From Emticicia sp. BO119 (GTDB taxonomy: Bacteria; Bacteroidota; Bacteroidia; Cytophagales; Spirosomataceae), in contig NZ_JACETV010000002.1 of assembly GCF_013912375.1 (NCBI RefSeq), forward strand, positions 868,001-932,000: DNA of 64,000 nucleotides, given 5' to 3'. The notes under the pieces are model-generated. The model did no database searches. It saw nothing but the letters and a program-made list of their open reading frames with translations, and was not told the origin of the DNA. Below are positions 54,053 through 62,573 of this stretch, piece after piece. A program made the position numbers and the translations under genes. Positions within the stretch are counted from its first letter, which is position 1. Each line of letters opens with the position of its first letter.

Positions 54053-56446
54053 ATGTTGAAAAATTATTTTAAAATAGCGATAAGGAATCTGCAACGAAAT
54101 AAGGTTTATGCCTTAATCAATGTCATGGGGCTGGCATTGAGCATGAGTTGCGGAATCCTTATTTTTGCTTTAGTAAAACACCACTTGAGCTTCGATAACT
54201 TCCATGCAAATTCTGATCGTATTTATCGCATTGTTACTGAGCAACACCGGGATAATATCAGTTATACGAATAGTGTGCCGAATCCTTTAGGAAAGGCATT
54301 TCGGAATGATTATACTTTCGGTGAAAAAGTTGCCCGTATCTGTACTTTTGACGACCAACTGATTACTGTAAAGCAAGGGAATGAAATAAAGAAATTTAAA
54401 GATGATGAAGGTATTGCATTTACGGAAACAGAGTTTTTTGACATTTTTAATTATCCTCTTTTGATTGGAGATAAAAAAACAGTTTTAAGTGAGCCCAATA
54501 CGGCAATCATGACCGAAAGAGCCGCTAAAAAGTATTTTGGCAACGAAAACCCCATTAACAAAACCTTTAAACTTGATAACCGTATTGAATTTAAGGTTAC
54601 GGGTATCCTAAAAGATCTGCCAGCCAATAGTGACAGACAAACGGATATTTATGCGTCTTATCTGACCTTAAAATCTTATAATGAATGGGCCGCCAGCGAT
54701 GATTCCTGGGGAGGAATTTCGAGTTCTATGCAATGCTTTGTATTACTTCGCCCCGGTATTTCTCCTGCTCAGGTTGAAAAAGTGATGCCTGCCTATGTGA
54801 AAAAGTATCGTCCGACCTCCAAAAACGTTCATCATTATAAATTTCAGCCTTTGGCAGAAATGCACTTTGATGCCCGTTACAATGGCCCAATGGACAAGAA
54901 GAATCTATGGGTACTATCATTCATCGGCTTGTTTCTGATTATTACAGCTTGTGTTAATTTTATTAATCTGGCCACAGCGCAGGCATTGAAACGCTCTAAA
55001 GAAGTAGGCGTAAGAAAAGTGTTAGGCAGTGTACGAATGCAACTTTTCTGGCAGTTTATTTCAGAAACAAGCCTGATAAGCATCTTAGGGGCGGTGGTTG
55101 CGATTGTATTGGCTTTTGCCGCTTTACCTTATGTGAACACCTGGTTTAGTTCACAAATCAGTATTAATCTGGTCAATGACTGGCAGTTAATGCTTTTTAT
55201 TGTCTCATTAATTGTAGTAGTTACTTTATTTTCAGGGTCTTATCCCGGTCTTATATTGGCCGGGTTCCAGCCTGTTCTCGCTCTTAAAGGAAAACTATCT
55301 CAACAAAATATAGGTGGTTTTAACACACGACGTACACTAATTATTACTCAGTTTGCTATTTCTCAGGTTTTGATTATCGGCATGGTTATTATTGCGAATC
55401 AGATGAAATATGCGCAACAATCAGACCTCGGTTTTCAAAAAGAGGCTATCGTAACAATTCCGATAGCTTCTGGAACGGATTTTAATAAACAGAAGACAAT
55501 TAAGAACCAATTTTCTGCATTAAGTGGTGTTGAAAAAGTATCTCTCTTTTTCAGACCTCCAGCTTCAGGTTCAAACTGGAGCACCTCTGTAAAGTTTGAC
55601 AACCGGACTGAAGACGAGGTGTTCAGAGTAAATGTAAAATCAGGAGATGACGAATACCTTTCAACTTTTGACCTCGAGTTGGTAACCGGAAGGAATATTT
55701 TTCCTGCCGATAGTATGAGAGAATGTCTGGTGAATGAAACCTTTGTCCGCAAACTTAATCTGGCATCTCCTCAGGAAGTCATCGGAAAAACCATATCAAT
55801 GAATGGCGGGCACAGCACAGGGCCGATTGTAGGTGTTGTCAAAGATTTTCATGACCGCTCTTTTCATGAAGAAATTAATCCGGTTTTGATTACGACTCTG
55901 GCTGATAATTATGACAGCTATGGTGTGAAACTAAATATGGCCAATGCGCAGACAACCCTTGCCTCTGTAGAAAAAATATGGACGCAAGCGCACCCTGACC
56001 AGATTTACGAGTATCAGTTTTTAGATGAAAGCATTGCCGAGTTTTATGAAACAGAAAGTATCATGCTGAAAATGATACAGGCATTTTCAGGCATTGCTAT
56101 ATTCATTGGTTGTTTAGGGTTATACGGGCTTGTTTCGTTTATGGTTACCCAGAAGACGAAAGAAATCGGTATCAGAAAAGTTTTAGGCAGTAGTATTGGT
56201 AGTATTATCTGGATTTTCGGAAAAGAATTTTCCCGACTGATAATTATCGCTTTTCTGGTGGCCGCACCACTTGCCTGGTGGTTGATGAGCAACTGGTTAC
56301 AGGATTTTAAATTCCGTATCGACATCAAAATAGATGTATTTATTTTAGCTATTACCTCAACGTTTGTGGTGGCAGCTTTAACTGTAGGGTATCAGGTAAT
56401 TAAAGCAGCGTTGATGAATCCGATGAAATCGTTGAGAAGTGAATAA
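54053..56446 (+). CDS. FtsX/MacB_PCD permease 12 (first of second operon)
   Basis: 797 residues. Start MLKNYFKIAIRNLQRNK, helix 1 MGLALSMSCGILIFALVKHH. INLATAQALKRSKEVGVRKVLGS (first coupling, about 313), SCLGLYGL-like GCLGLYGLVSFM in helix 6 and the NPMKSLRSE end match permease 3. The second coupling motif is KTKEIGIRKVLGSSI (about 700). It directly follows the regulatory module. Its leader AAATTATGAAAAAGCTATG resembles that of permease 1, the first permease of the other unit. No ATPase or adaptor accompanies this unit within the window. Confidence 0.93.
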   Translation: MLKNYFKIAIRNLQRNKVYALINVMGLALSMSCGILIFALVKHHLSFDNFHANSDRIYRIVTEQHRDNISYTNSVPNPLGKAFRNDYTFGEKVARICTFDDQLITVKQGNEIKKFKDDEGIAFTETEFFDIFNYPLLIGDKKTVLSEPNTAIMTERAAKKYFGNENPINKTFKLDNRIEFKVTGILKDLPANSDRQTDIYASYLTLKSYNEWAASDDSWGGISSSMQCFVLLRPGISPAQVEKVMPAYVKKYRPTSKNVHHYKFQPLAEMHFDARYNGPMDKKNLWVLSFIGLFLIITACVNFINLATAQALKRSKEVGVRKVLGSVRMQLFWQFISETSLISILGAVVAIVLAFAALPYVNTWFSSQISINLVNDWQLMLFIVSLIVVVTLFSGSYPGLILAGFQPVLALKGKLSQQNIGGFNTRRTLIITQFAISQVLIIGMVIIANQMKYAQQSDLGFQKEAIVTIPIASGTDFNKQKTIKNQFSALSGVEKVSLFFRPPASGSNWSTSVKFDNRTEDEVFRVNVKSGDDEYLSTFDLELVTGRNIFPADSMRECLVNETFVRKLNLASPQEVIGKTISMNGGHSTGPIVGVVKDFHDRSFHEEINPVLITTLADNYDSYGVKLNMANAQTTLASVEKIWTQAHPDQIYEYQFLDESIAEFYETESIMLKMIQAFSGIAIFIGCLGLYGLVSFMVTQKTKEIGIRKVLGSSIGSIIWIFGKEFSRLIIIAFLVAAPLAWWLMSNWLQDFKFRIDIKIDVFILAITSTFVVAALTVGYQVIKAALMNPMKSLRSE

Positions 56447-56534
56447 AATCCCCCGGCCACTTTCTTTTAAAGGGGAGCTGGGATACAGATTGTCTTACTA
56501 TTAAAGCAAATTCCCTTTTAGGGTTAGGGACAAT
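56447..56534 (+). repeat. Family A intergenic element, copy 5 (short)
   Basis: CCCCCGGCC...TTTTAAAGGGGAG near 56452-56474 and a terminal TTCCCTTTTAGGGTTAGGGAC just before the hydrolase ATG. The middle core is missing, giving an 88-bp version. Confidence 0.75.
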
Positions 56535-57497
56535 ATGGCGAAGCAAATAATCTTAATAATTTTTGCAGCTTTTCTGAGCTCAAATCTATCAGGTCAGCAG
56601 ATTCCGACAACAATAGACTGGTTTTTGCGTACAGGTAGTTCTCAAAATTCCCCACAGCTTTATGTAAAAGAAATGGGCATGGGAAAAGATACTATTGTGA
56701 TGTTGCATGGAGGATGGGGTGGTGCGCATGATGAACTGGTAGATGCTGTAAGAAATCTGGGTTCTCAGTTTCATTTTATATTTTATGAGCAAAGAGGTTC
56801 GCTCAGGTCTCCATGTGCCGATTCACTGATAAGTTTTGATGCACATATAGAAGATTTGGAGCGGTTAAGAAAAGAATTGGGGATACAAAAAATGATAGTG
56901 GTGGGTCATTCAATGGGTGGGCTTTTAGCAGGGGCTTATGCGTCAAGATACCCTGAAAGAATCAAAAAACTAATACTTTTAGCACCTGCCTATTTAAAGG
57001 AACCCTTGTCGAAAGGTGATATAGCTATTCTGAGCGTAAGCCGACCGGCTTTTGAGAGTTTTTTAGTCAGACCCGACATAAGAGCTGAATTAGAAAAATA
57101 TAACCTGACCGGAGATAATCTGAATTCAAGACAGGAGACCTTTAAAAACAGAATAAATCTTTGTGGCAGAATGGTTTACGATGTGAGCAACTGGAAGAAA
57201 TTTCAGGGAGGCGGTCCACTTTTTAAATTCAATGTATATAACCTGACTACGAGAACCTATCCTCCTGATGGCTTTAATTTTTTCACCGCACTTCAAAAAA
57301 CAGGTTTTCCGATAAGAGTGATTATGGGCGATAATGATTTTCTTGATTTTGGAAATACATTAATGCCAAAATGGTATAATGAAATACCAAATAGTCGGTT
57401 TATTTCCATCAAAAACGCAGGACATTTATTATGGTTCGACCAACCTGAGGCGTTTGAGAAGGCATTGAAAGAAAGTATTAAAGCCCCCAACCCCTAA
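56535..57497 (+). CDS. Exported alpha/beta hydrolase (proline iminopeptidase-like)
   Basis: 320 residues with a signal sequence (QIILIIFAAFLSSNLSGQ). The fold is shown by the oxyanion segment MLHGGWGG (about 56-63), nucleophile elbow GHSMGG (Ser126), acid in MGDNDFLDFG (Asp266 or 268) and His297 in NAGHLLWFDQPEAF, so the catalytic triad is complete. It resembles prolyl aminopeptidase-type esterases/peptidases and acts outside the inner membrane. It is embedded between permeases 12 and 13, with family A elements on both sides. The last codons (APNP and stop) lie inside the downstream repeat. It could process a transported peptide or lipid (inference). Confidence 0.88.
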   Translation: MAKQIILIIFAAFLSSNLSGQQIPTTIDWFLRTGSSQNSPQLYVKEMGMGKDTIVMLHGGWGGAHDELVDAVRNLGSQFHFIFYEQRGSLRSPCADSLISFDAHIEDLERLRKELGIQKMIVVGHSMGGLLAGAYASRYPERIKKLILLAPAYLKEPLSKGDIAILSVSRPAFESFLVRPDIRAELEKYNLTGDNLNSRQETFKNRINLCGRMVYDVSNWKKFQGGGPLFKFNVYNLTTRTYPPDGFNFFTALQKTGFPIRVIMGDNDFLDFGNTLMPKWYNEIPNSRFISIKNAGHLLWFDQPEAFEKALKESIKAPNP

Positions 57498-57597
57498 AGG
57501 GGAGTTGCTTACGCATTATTATATTAAATTCCCCTTTAGAGGTTAGGGGTTAATTTTCAACTTTTTAAAAAGTCCCCTATTTGGGGCTATGGGCATT
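57484..57597 (+). repeat. Family A intergenic element, copy 6
   Basis: Begins inside the hydrolase gene (CCCCCAACCCCTAAAGGGG), then GTTGCTTACGCATTATTATATT, a middle core CCCCTTTAGAGGTTAGGGG, TTTTCAACTTTTTAAAAAGTCCCC-like linker and a final GGGGCTATGGGCATT before the ATG of permease 13. It is complete and close to copies 1-3. Confidence 0.85.
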
Positions 57598-59991
57598 ATG
57601 ATACGCAACTATTTAAAAATCGCCATACGTAACCTTATAAAAAACAAGGTTTACTCTTTTATCAACATCGGTGGATTAGCCGTTGGCTTTACCGTCTTTT
57701 GTCTGATTTCGCTATATGTATTTGATGAGCTAAGTTTTGATAATTTTCATGCAAAGGGGGATAATATAGTAAGATTGGTGCATCATGCCGAATGGGAGGG
57801 TGGTGAGGCACATCATGCAGTTACATCAGCAGCCTTTGCTCCGGCATTGAAAGCTGAATTTCCAGAGGTAAAAGAGGCAGTCAGAATTTCACCTGAAGGT
57901 GGTGGGGTTATCACTTTCGGAGATAAAACTGTGAAGGCTGGTAATATAGTTTTTACAGATAAAAATGTATTTGAGGTTTTCACCTTTCCTTTTTTGGCAG
58001 GTAATCCTAAAACTGCGCTTTCAGAGCCTAATACCATTGTTATCAATGAAACATTGGCAAAAAAAATATTCGGCAGTGCACAAAAGGCGTTGAATCAGAC
58101 GATCATGTTTGATAAAACAGTAGCCAATAAAATTACTGGCGTTATTCAGGATATGCCTGCCAATTCTCATTTACAATTTGAGGGCTTACGTTCTCTGCCG
58201 ACCAACTATACTGCAGGCTGGCAGGAGTCTAATTTATATACCTATTTACTTCTGAGCGATGGAGTGGACAAGAGTAAGTTAGAAGCAAAATTCCCGGCCT
58301 TTGCGCAGAAAACCATTTTGAAAGAAATGCCTGTAGTCTCTTACAGAATGGAATTGCAGTCGCTGAGAGATATTTATTTACATTCTAACCTGCAATACGA
58401 AATAGGTGCCAATGGTTCTATCAACCGTGTATATTTATTCATGGCCTTAGCAGGTTTGATACTCATTATCGCCATCATTAATTATATGAATCTGGCCACA
58501 GCCAGAGCAGGTTTAAGAACCCGTGAAGTGGGTGTTCGCAAGGCAATCGGTTCTACTCAAACTGATTTAATGGGCTTATTTATTATGGAAGCCATGACAC
58601 TTAGCATCATCGCCTCATTCATTTCAGTATTTTTAATAAGTTCACTTCTGCCATTTTTCAATCAATTGGCAGACAAATCTTTAAGCATTGATAGATTTGG
58701 TTTTGGAGTTTCAATAGCTGGCTTCGTTCTTTTCAGTCTCTTTATTGGCTTGCTGAGTGGAAGTTATCCTGCTTTCTTTATTTCAAGATTCAAAATTGTT
58801 TTAGCCTTAAAAGGGCTTTCAGGGAACTTAAACCAAAGTATCATTTTTAGAAAATCGCTGGTCGTATTTCAGTTTGTTGCAACCATGATTTTAATTGCCG
58901 GAGCATGGATTATCTATCAGCAATTACAGTTTTCAGCTAATAAGGACCTCGGGTTTAACAGAGAACAGGTGGTGACGATACATATCGATGATAGAAATTT
59001 ACGCACAAAGGTGAAATCGTTGAGGGAGCAGTTAATGAAAAGTCCTTTGATAGAAAACGTGGCTACAGCCGGCAACCCTATCGGTAATAATAATCTGGGT
59101 CAGATGCCCTACTACTTTGAAAAACCGGATGGTTCTATTTCAACTAATTCTACGGTAGTACAAGAGCTGGTGGTGAACGCCTCCTTTGTGCCAACGATGG
59201 ATATTAAGATGAAGTTAGGGGATAATTTTTCAGAAAATAAACCAAGCGACGTTACCGACGCTGCACTCATCAACGAGACCTTAATGAAACAACTGGGGTT
59301 CTCAAATCCGATAGGAAAAAGGATGCAGGTGAAAATCAATAATGACCTTACTGTTGAGCGGAAAATCATAGGTGTATTCAAAGATTTTCATACGTATTCT
59401 TTGCAACATAAGGTAGAGCCTGTAGTGCTGATAATGCCTGTGCAAGCAAGCATGGAGGATAATCTTTACGTAAAACTCAATACTTCACAAACCAGGGAAG
59501 CATTGGCTTATATTGAAAAGACTTATCGCGAATTTGATAAAATAAGTCCGATTGAAATCAATTTTCTGAATCAGAATTTTGCCCGTCAGTATGAAGCAGA
59601 GCAAAAACAAGGAGCACTTTCGCTGTATTTTGCCATCATATCGGTTCTATTGGCTTGTCTTGGTTTATTCGGTTTAGCCGCCTTCACTGCACAGCAAAGA
59701 GTAAAAGAAATAGGTGTAAGAAAAGTATTAGGTGCCAGTGTGGCCTCTATATTCATTTTATTGAATAAAGATTTTATAAAACTGGTATTGCTGGCCTCAG
59801 TAATAGCCATACCAGTAGCCGTAGTTTTGATGAACAAATGGCTTCAGAACTTTGCTTACAAAGTGGAGATTCATTGGTGGGTGTTTGTTGGGTCTGCTTT
59901 TACTTCTTTATTAATTGCCTTACTAACAGTAAGTTATCAGGCCATCAGAGCAGCATTGGTGAATCCGGTTAAGTCATTAAAAACTGAATAG
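57598..59991 (+). CDS. FtsX/MacB_PCD permease 13
   Basis: 797 residues from the ATG at 57598. An in-frame ATG at 57589 is part of the repeat. Start MIRNYLKIAIRNLIKNK, helix 1 GGLAVGFTVFCLISLYVFDE. The first periplasmic domain has an unusual histidine cluster near residues 61-73 (VHHAEWEGGEAHHA). Coupling motifs are RTREVGVRKAIGSTQTD (about 307) and RVKEIGVRKVLGASVAS (about 701). The typical GREFS motif of the second domain is replaced by KLGDNFSENKPSDVTD. Ends NPVKSLKTE. Confidence 0.92.
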   Translation: MIRNYLKIAIRNLIKNKVYSFINIGGLAVGFTVFCLISLYVFDELSFDNFHAKGDNIVRLVHHAEWEGGEAHHAVTSAAFAPALKAEFPEVKEAVRISPEGGGVITFGDKTVKAGNIVFTDKNVFEVFTFPFLAGNPKTALSEPNTIVINETLAKKIFGSAQKALNQTIMFDKTVANKITGVIQDMPANSHLQFEGLRSLPTNYTAGWQESNLYTYLLLSDGVDKSKLEAKFPAFAQKTILKEMPVVSYRMELQSLRDIYLHSNLQYEIGANGSINRVYLFMALAGLILIIAIINYMNLATARAGLRTREVGVRKAIGSTQTDLMGLFIMEAMTLSIIASFISVFLISSLLPFFNQLADKSLSIDRFGFGVSIAGFVLFSLFIGLLSGSYPAFFISRFKIVLALKGLSGNLNQSIIFRKSLVVFQFVATMILIAGAWIIYQQLQFSANKDLGFNREQVVTIHIDDRNLRTKVKSLREQLMKSPLIENVATAGNPIGNNNLGQMPYYFEKPDGSISTNSTVVQELVVNASFVPTMDIKMKLGDNFSENKPSDVTDAALINETLMKQLGFSNPIGKRMQVKINNDLTVERKIIGVFKDFHTYSLQHKVEPVVLIMPVQASMEDNLYVKLNTSQTREALAYIEKTYREFDKISPIEINFLNQNFARQYEAEQKQGALSLYFAIISVLLACLGLFGLAAFTAQQRVKEIGVRKVLGASVASIFILLNKDFIKLVLLASVIAIPVAVVLMNKWLQNFAYKVEIHWWVFVGSAFTSLLIALLTVSYQAIRAALVNPVKSLKTE

Positions 59992-60060
59992 CAAACAGCA
60001 TTGGGTGGAGGGCAGAGGGTTCTGTTCCATGCCCCATGCCGCTGCCCAAAGCAAAAAAAT
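59992..60060 (+). repeat. Family B intergenic hairpin, copy 5
   Basis: GGGCAG near 60010 pairs with CTGCCC near 60041. The inner arms (ATGCCCCATGCC) pair only partly. This is the weakest B copy. It ends in CAAAGCAAAAAAAT before the ATG, like copy 2. Confidence 0.7.
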
Positions 60061-62490
60061 ATGCTACGAAATTATCTAACAATCGCCTTTAGAAATCTTG
60101 TTCGTAACAAGGTATATAGCTTTATCAATATTGTTGGTTTAGCTATGGGTATTACTGCTTTTTTATTTATTCTGGAATACATCAGTCTTGAAAAAAGTGT
60201 TAATAATTTCCACAAAAATTCGGCAGATACTTACCGTCTGCTGAATGAGGATATTCACGGAATTACCTCGCCGGATATCGGACCTGGCTGGGCATTAAAA
60301 GCCAAAGAAAATTTCCCTGAAATTAAAGATTTTTGCCGGTTTGAATCGGGCGTTTCTAAAGGTGTGGTCAAAAAAGCCAACGTCAATAGTGAGCCATTCC
60401 GCGAGTCAGATATTGGTTTTGCAGAAGGTAATTTCTTTGAGTTTTTTTCTTTCCCCCTGATATCCGGTAATGCTAAAGCCCTTAATAAGCCCAACACTGT
60501 TTTTATTTCTGAGAAAACTGCGAAAAAATATTTCGGTAACAATAATCCGGTAGGACAGATACTGATGCTGGATAATCAGTTTGGTACTTCGGCCCATAAA
60601 ATAGAGGGAGTTTTTGCTGATATGGGAGACAATTCAGACATCAGATACGACATGGTATTTTCATTAGAAACCATGAAAAGCCCCGGCTATCTGAATGGCA
60701 ATGAATGGGCTACTTTAACCAGCCTTGATTTTCAATACATCAATACCTACTTTCTGCTCAACAAAGGTGTTGACCCGAAGGCGTTTGAAAGCAAACTAAC
60801 AGATTTACGCAAGAAATCAGGCAAAGAAAATGATGATACCCGTTTCAGGTTACAGCCTTTGGCTAATGTTCACTTGGCCTCCTCATTGAGCGATACCTAT
60901 CAGACAACCGGAAATCTGAAATACGTATATATGTTGGGCGGTATTGCCTTCTTGATACTCCTGGTGGCCTGGTTTAATTATATCAATCTTTCAACGGCTA
61001 ATTCTTTAAAAAGGGCCAATGAGGTGGGGGTTAGAAAAGTAATAGGGGCAACTCGAATCAATCTGATTGCACAATTTTTAGGAGAATCAATCGTAGTGAA
61101 CCTGCTGGGTTTTGGCTTATCTGTATTCTTTATCTACTCGTTTCAGTCGTTCTTCAATGAACTGATCGGTAAAGAATTATCTATCCAGACTATTCAGTTT
61201 TCGTTAGTTTCTATTTTAGGGTTAAGTTTACTATTTATAGGTTCAATCCTTTCAGGGGCTTTAACAGCTTTTGTTTTATCAAACTTCAATCCAATCGAAA
61301 CGCTGAAAGGTAAATTAGGTAAACAATTAAAGGGCGTATTCTTACGTAAGGCTTTGGTAGTTTCGCAATTCAGTATTTCTATCATGCTTATTTTAGGAAC
61401 GGTTCTGATTTACCGCCAGTTGCATTTTATGCAAAACAAAAATCTGGGTATGAATACCCATCAGTTACTGGTTATTAAAGGGCCTGAAGTAGGGAAGGAT
61501 AGTACTTATAAAATACGTAAAACAGCCTTTATCGATGGTCTGTCTCAACAAAGTTTTATAAAAGATTACTGTGCATCAGGCAGTATCCCCAGTGGTTGGT
61601 ATAATTTCACTACCTCGGGCGTTACACAGGCAAAATCAAAATCCGGTGATGAACTGAAAACTTATTCATTCGCAATTATTGGAGACAGATTCCTGAAAAC
61701 CTATGGAATTGACCTGAAAGCAGGCAGAAATTTTACCTCTGCCGAATGCAATGTAGACTGGATGAATAATAATAAAATATTGCTTAATGAAAGAGGAGTA
61801 CAGTCTCTTGGCTTTACTTCGGCTGAAAAAGCAGTAAATGAAAAAGTTCAATGGGACGGAAGAACGCTGGAGATTATCGGCGTAGTGAAAAACTATCATC
61901 ATCAGGGTGTTCAGAAAGCCATTGACCCGATCATATTCTATCCGCAGAATTCATCAGCTTATTTTACTGTAAGACTAACGCCTGACAAAGTGCAGGATAA
62001 GATAGCAAGTCTGGAAAAACTATATAAAGCGAATTTTGCGGGTAATCCTTACGAATACTTCTTTGTAGACGAAAACTTCAACAAGCAATACCTTACTGAG
62101 CAACAATACAGCAGAATATTCACTACATCGTCTATCTGGGCTATTATCATTGCCTGTTTGGGCCTTTTCGGATTAGCTACCTTTACTACCGAAAGCCGTA
62201 CAAAAGAAGTCGGAATCAGAAAAGTACTTGGGGCAGGGGTGTTGGGTATTACAGCATTGTTAAGTAAAGATTTTTTGAAACTGGTAATGATATCCATTCT
62301 GATTGCAAGCCCTGTTGCGTATTATATGATGGATAAATGGCTGGAAAACTTTGAATACAAAGTAGATATATCATGGTGGATTTTTGCTTCCTCTGGCTTG
62401 GGAGCGATAGGACTGGCCTTAATTACAGTAGGGTATCAGGCTATCAGAGCGGCTTTGATGAATCCGGTTAAATCATTAAAAACTGAATAG
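60061..62490 (+). CDS. FtsX/MacB_PCD permease 14
   Basis: 809 residues from the ATG at 60061. Upstream in-frame codons belong to the hairpin element. Start MLRNYLTIAFRNLVRNK, helix 1 VGLAMGITAFLFILEYIS, followed by LEKSVNNFHKN rather than DELSYD. Helix 2 ends AWFNYINLSTANS. Coupling motifs: RANEVGVRKVIGATRIN (about 318), with Asn in place of Lys, and RTKEVGIRKVLGAGVLG (about 713). The second domain contains the variant GRNFTSAECNVDWMNNNK with a cysteine. Ends NPVKSLKTE. Confidence 0.92.
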   Translation: MLRNYLTIAFRNLVRNKVYSFINIVGLAMGITAFLFILEYISLEKSVNNFHKNSADTYRLLNEDIHGITSPDIGPGWALKAKENFPEIKDFCRFESGVSKGVVKKANVNSEPFRESDIGFAEGNFFEFFSFPLISGNAKALNKPNTVFISEKTAKKYFGNNNPVGQILMLDNQFGTSAHKIEGVFADMGDNSDIRYDMVFSLETMKSPGYLNGNEWATLTSLDFQYINTYFLLNKGVDPKAFESKLTDLRKKSGKENDDTRFRLQPLANVHLASSLSDTYQTTGNLKYVYMLGGIAFLILLVAWFNYINLSTANSLKRANEVGVRKVIGATRINLIAQFLGESIVVNLLGFGLSVFFIYSFQSFFNELIGKELSIQTIQFSLVSILGLSLLFIGSILSGALTAFVLSNFNPIETLKGKLGKQLKGVFLRKALVVSQFSISIMLILGTVLIYRQLHFMQNKNLGMNTHQLLVIKGPEVGKDSTYKIRKTAFIDGLSQQSFIKDYCASGSIPSGWYNFTTSGVTQAKSKSGDELKTYSFAIIGDRFLKTYGIDLKAGRNFTSAECNVDWMNNNKILLNERGVQSLGFTSAEKAVNEKVQWDGRTLEIIGVVKNYHHQGVQKAIDPIIFYPQNSSAYFTVRLTPDKVQDKIASLEKLYKANFAGNPYEYFFVDENFNKQYLTEQQYSRIFTTSSIWAIIIACLGLFGLATFTTESRTKEVGIRKVLGAGVLGITALLSKDFLKLVMISILIASPVAYYMMDKWLENFEYKVDISWWIFASSGLGAIGLALITVGYQAIRAALMNPVKSLKTE

Positions 62491-62573
62491 CATAGGGCAA
62501 GGGGCTTAGGGCAGAGTTTTTTCGTCCTATGCCCCATGCTCTCTGCCCTAAACAAAAAAGATTATGCTACGAA
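62491..62573 (+). repeat. Family B intergenic hairpin, copy 6
   Basis: TAGGGCAAGGGGCTTAGGGC (left) and the complement of CCTATGCCCCATGCTCTC TGCCCTA (right) pair along about 24 positions with several mismatches and G-U pairs. It ends in AAACAAAAAAGATT directly before the ATG of permease 15. Confidence 0.85.

Noticed and set aside
54042-54059. Six-codon leader peptide (MKKLC) overlapping the start of permease 12
   Set aside because: Too short to support, and the related sequence before permease 1 does not encode the same peptide.
25553-62573. Junction palindromes as a dispersed CRISPR or as insertion sequences
   Set aside because: There is no constant repeat-spacer pattern, no transposase, and every copy fills a gene junction without visible target duplications.
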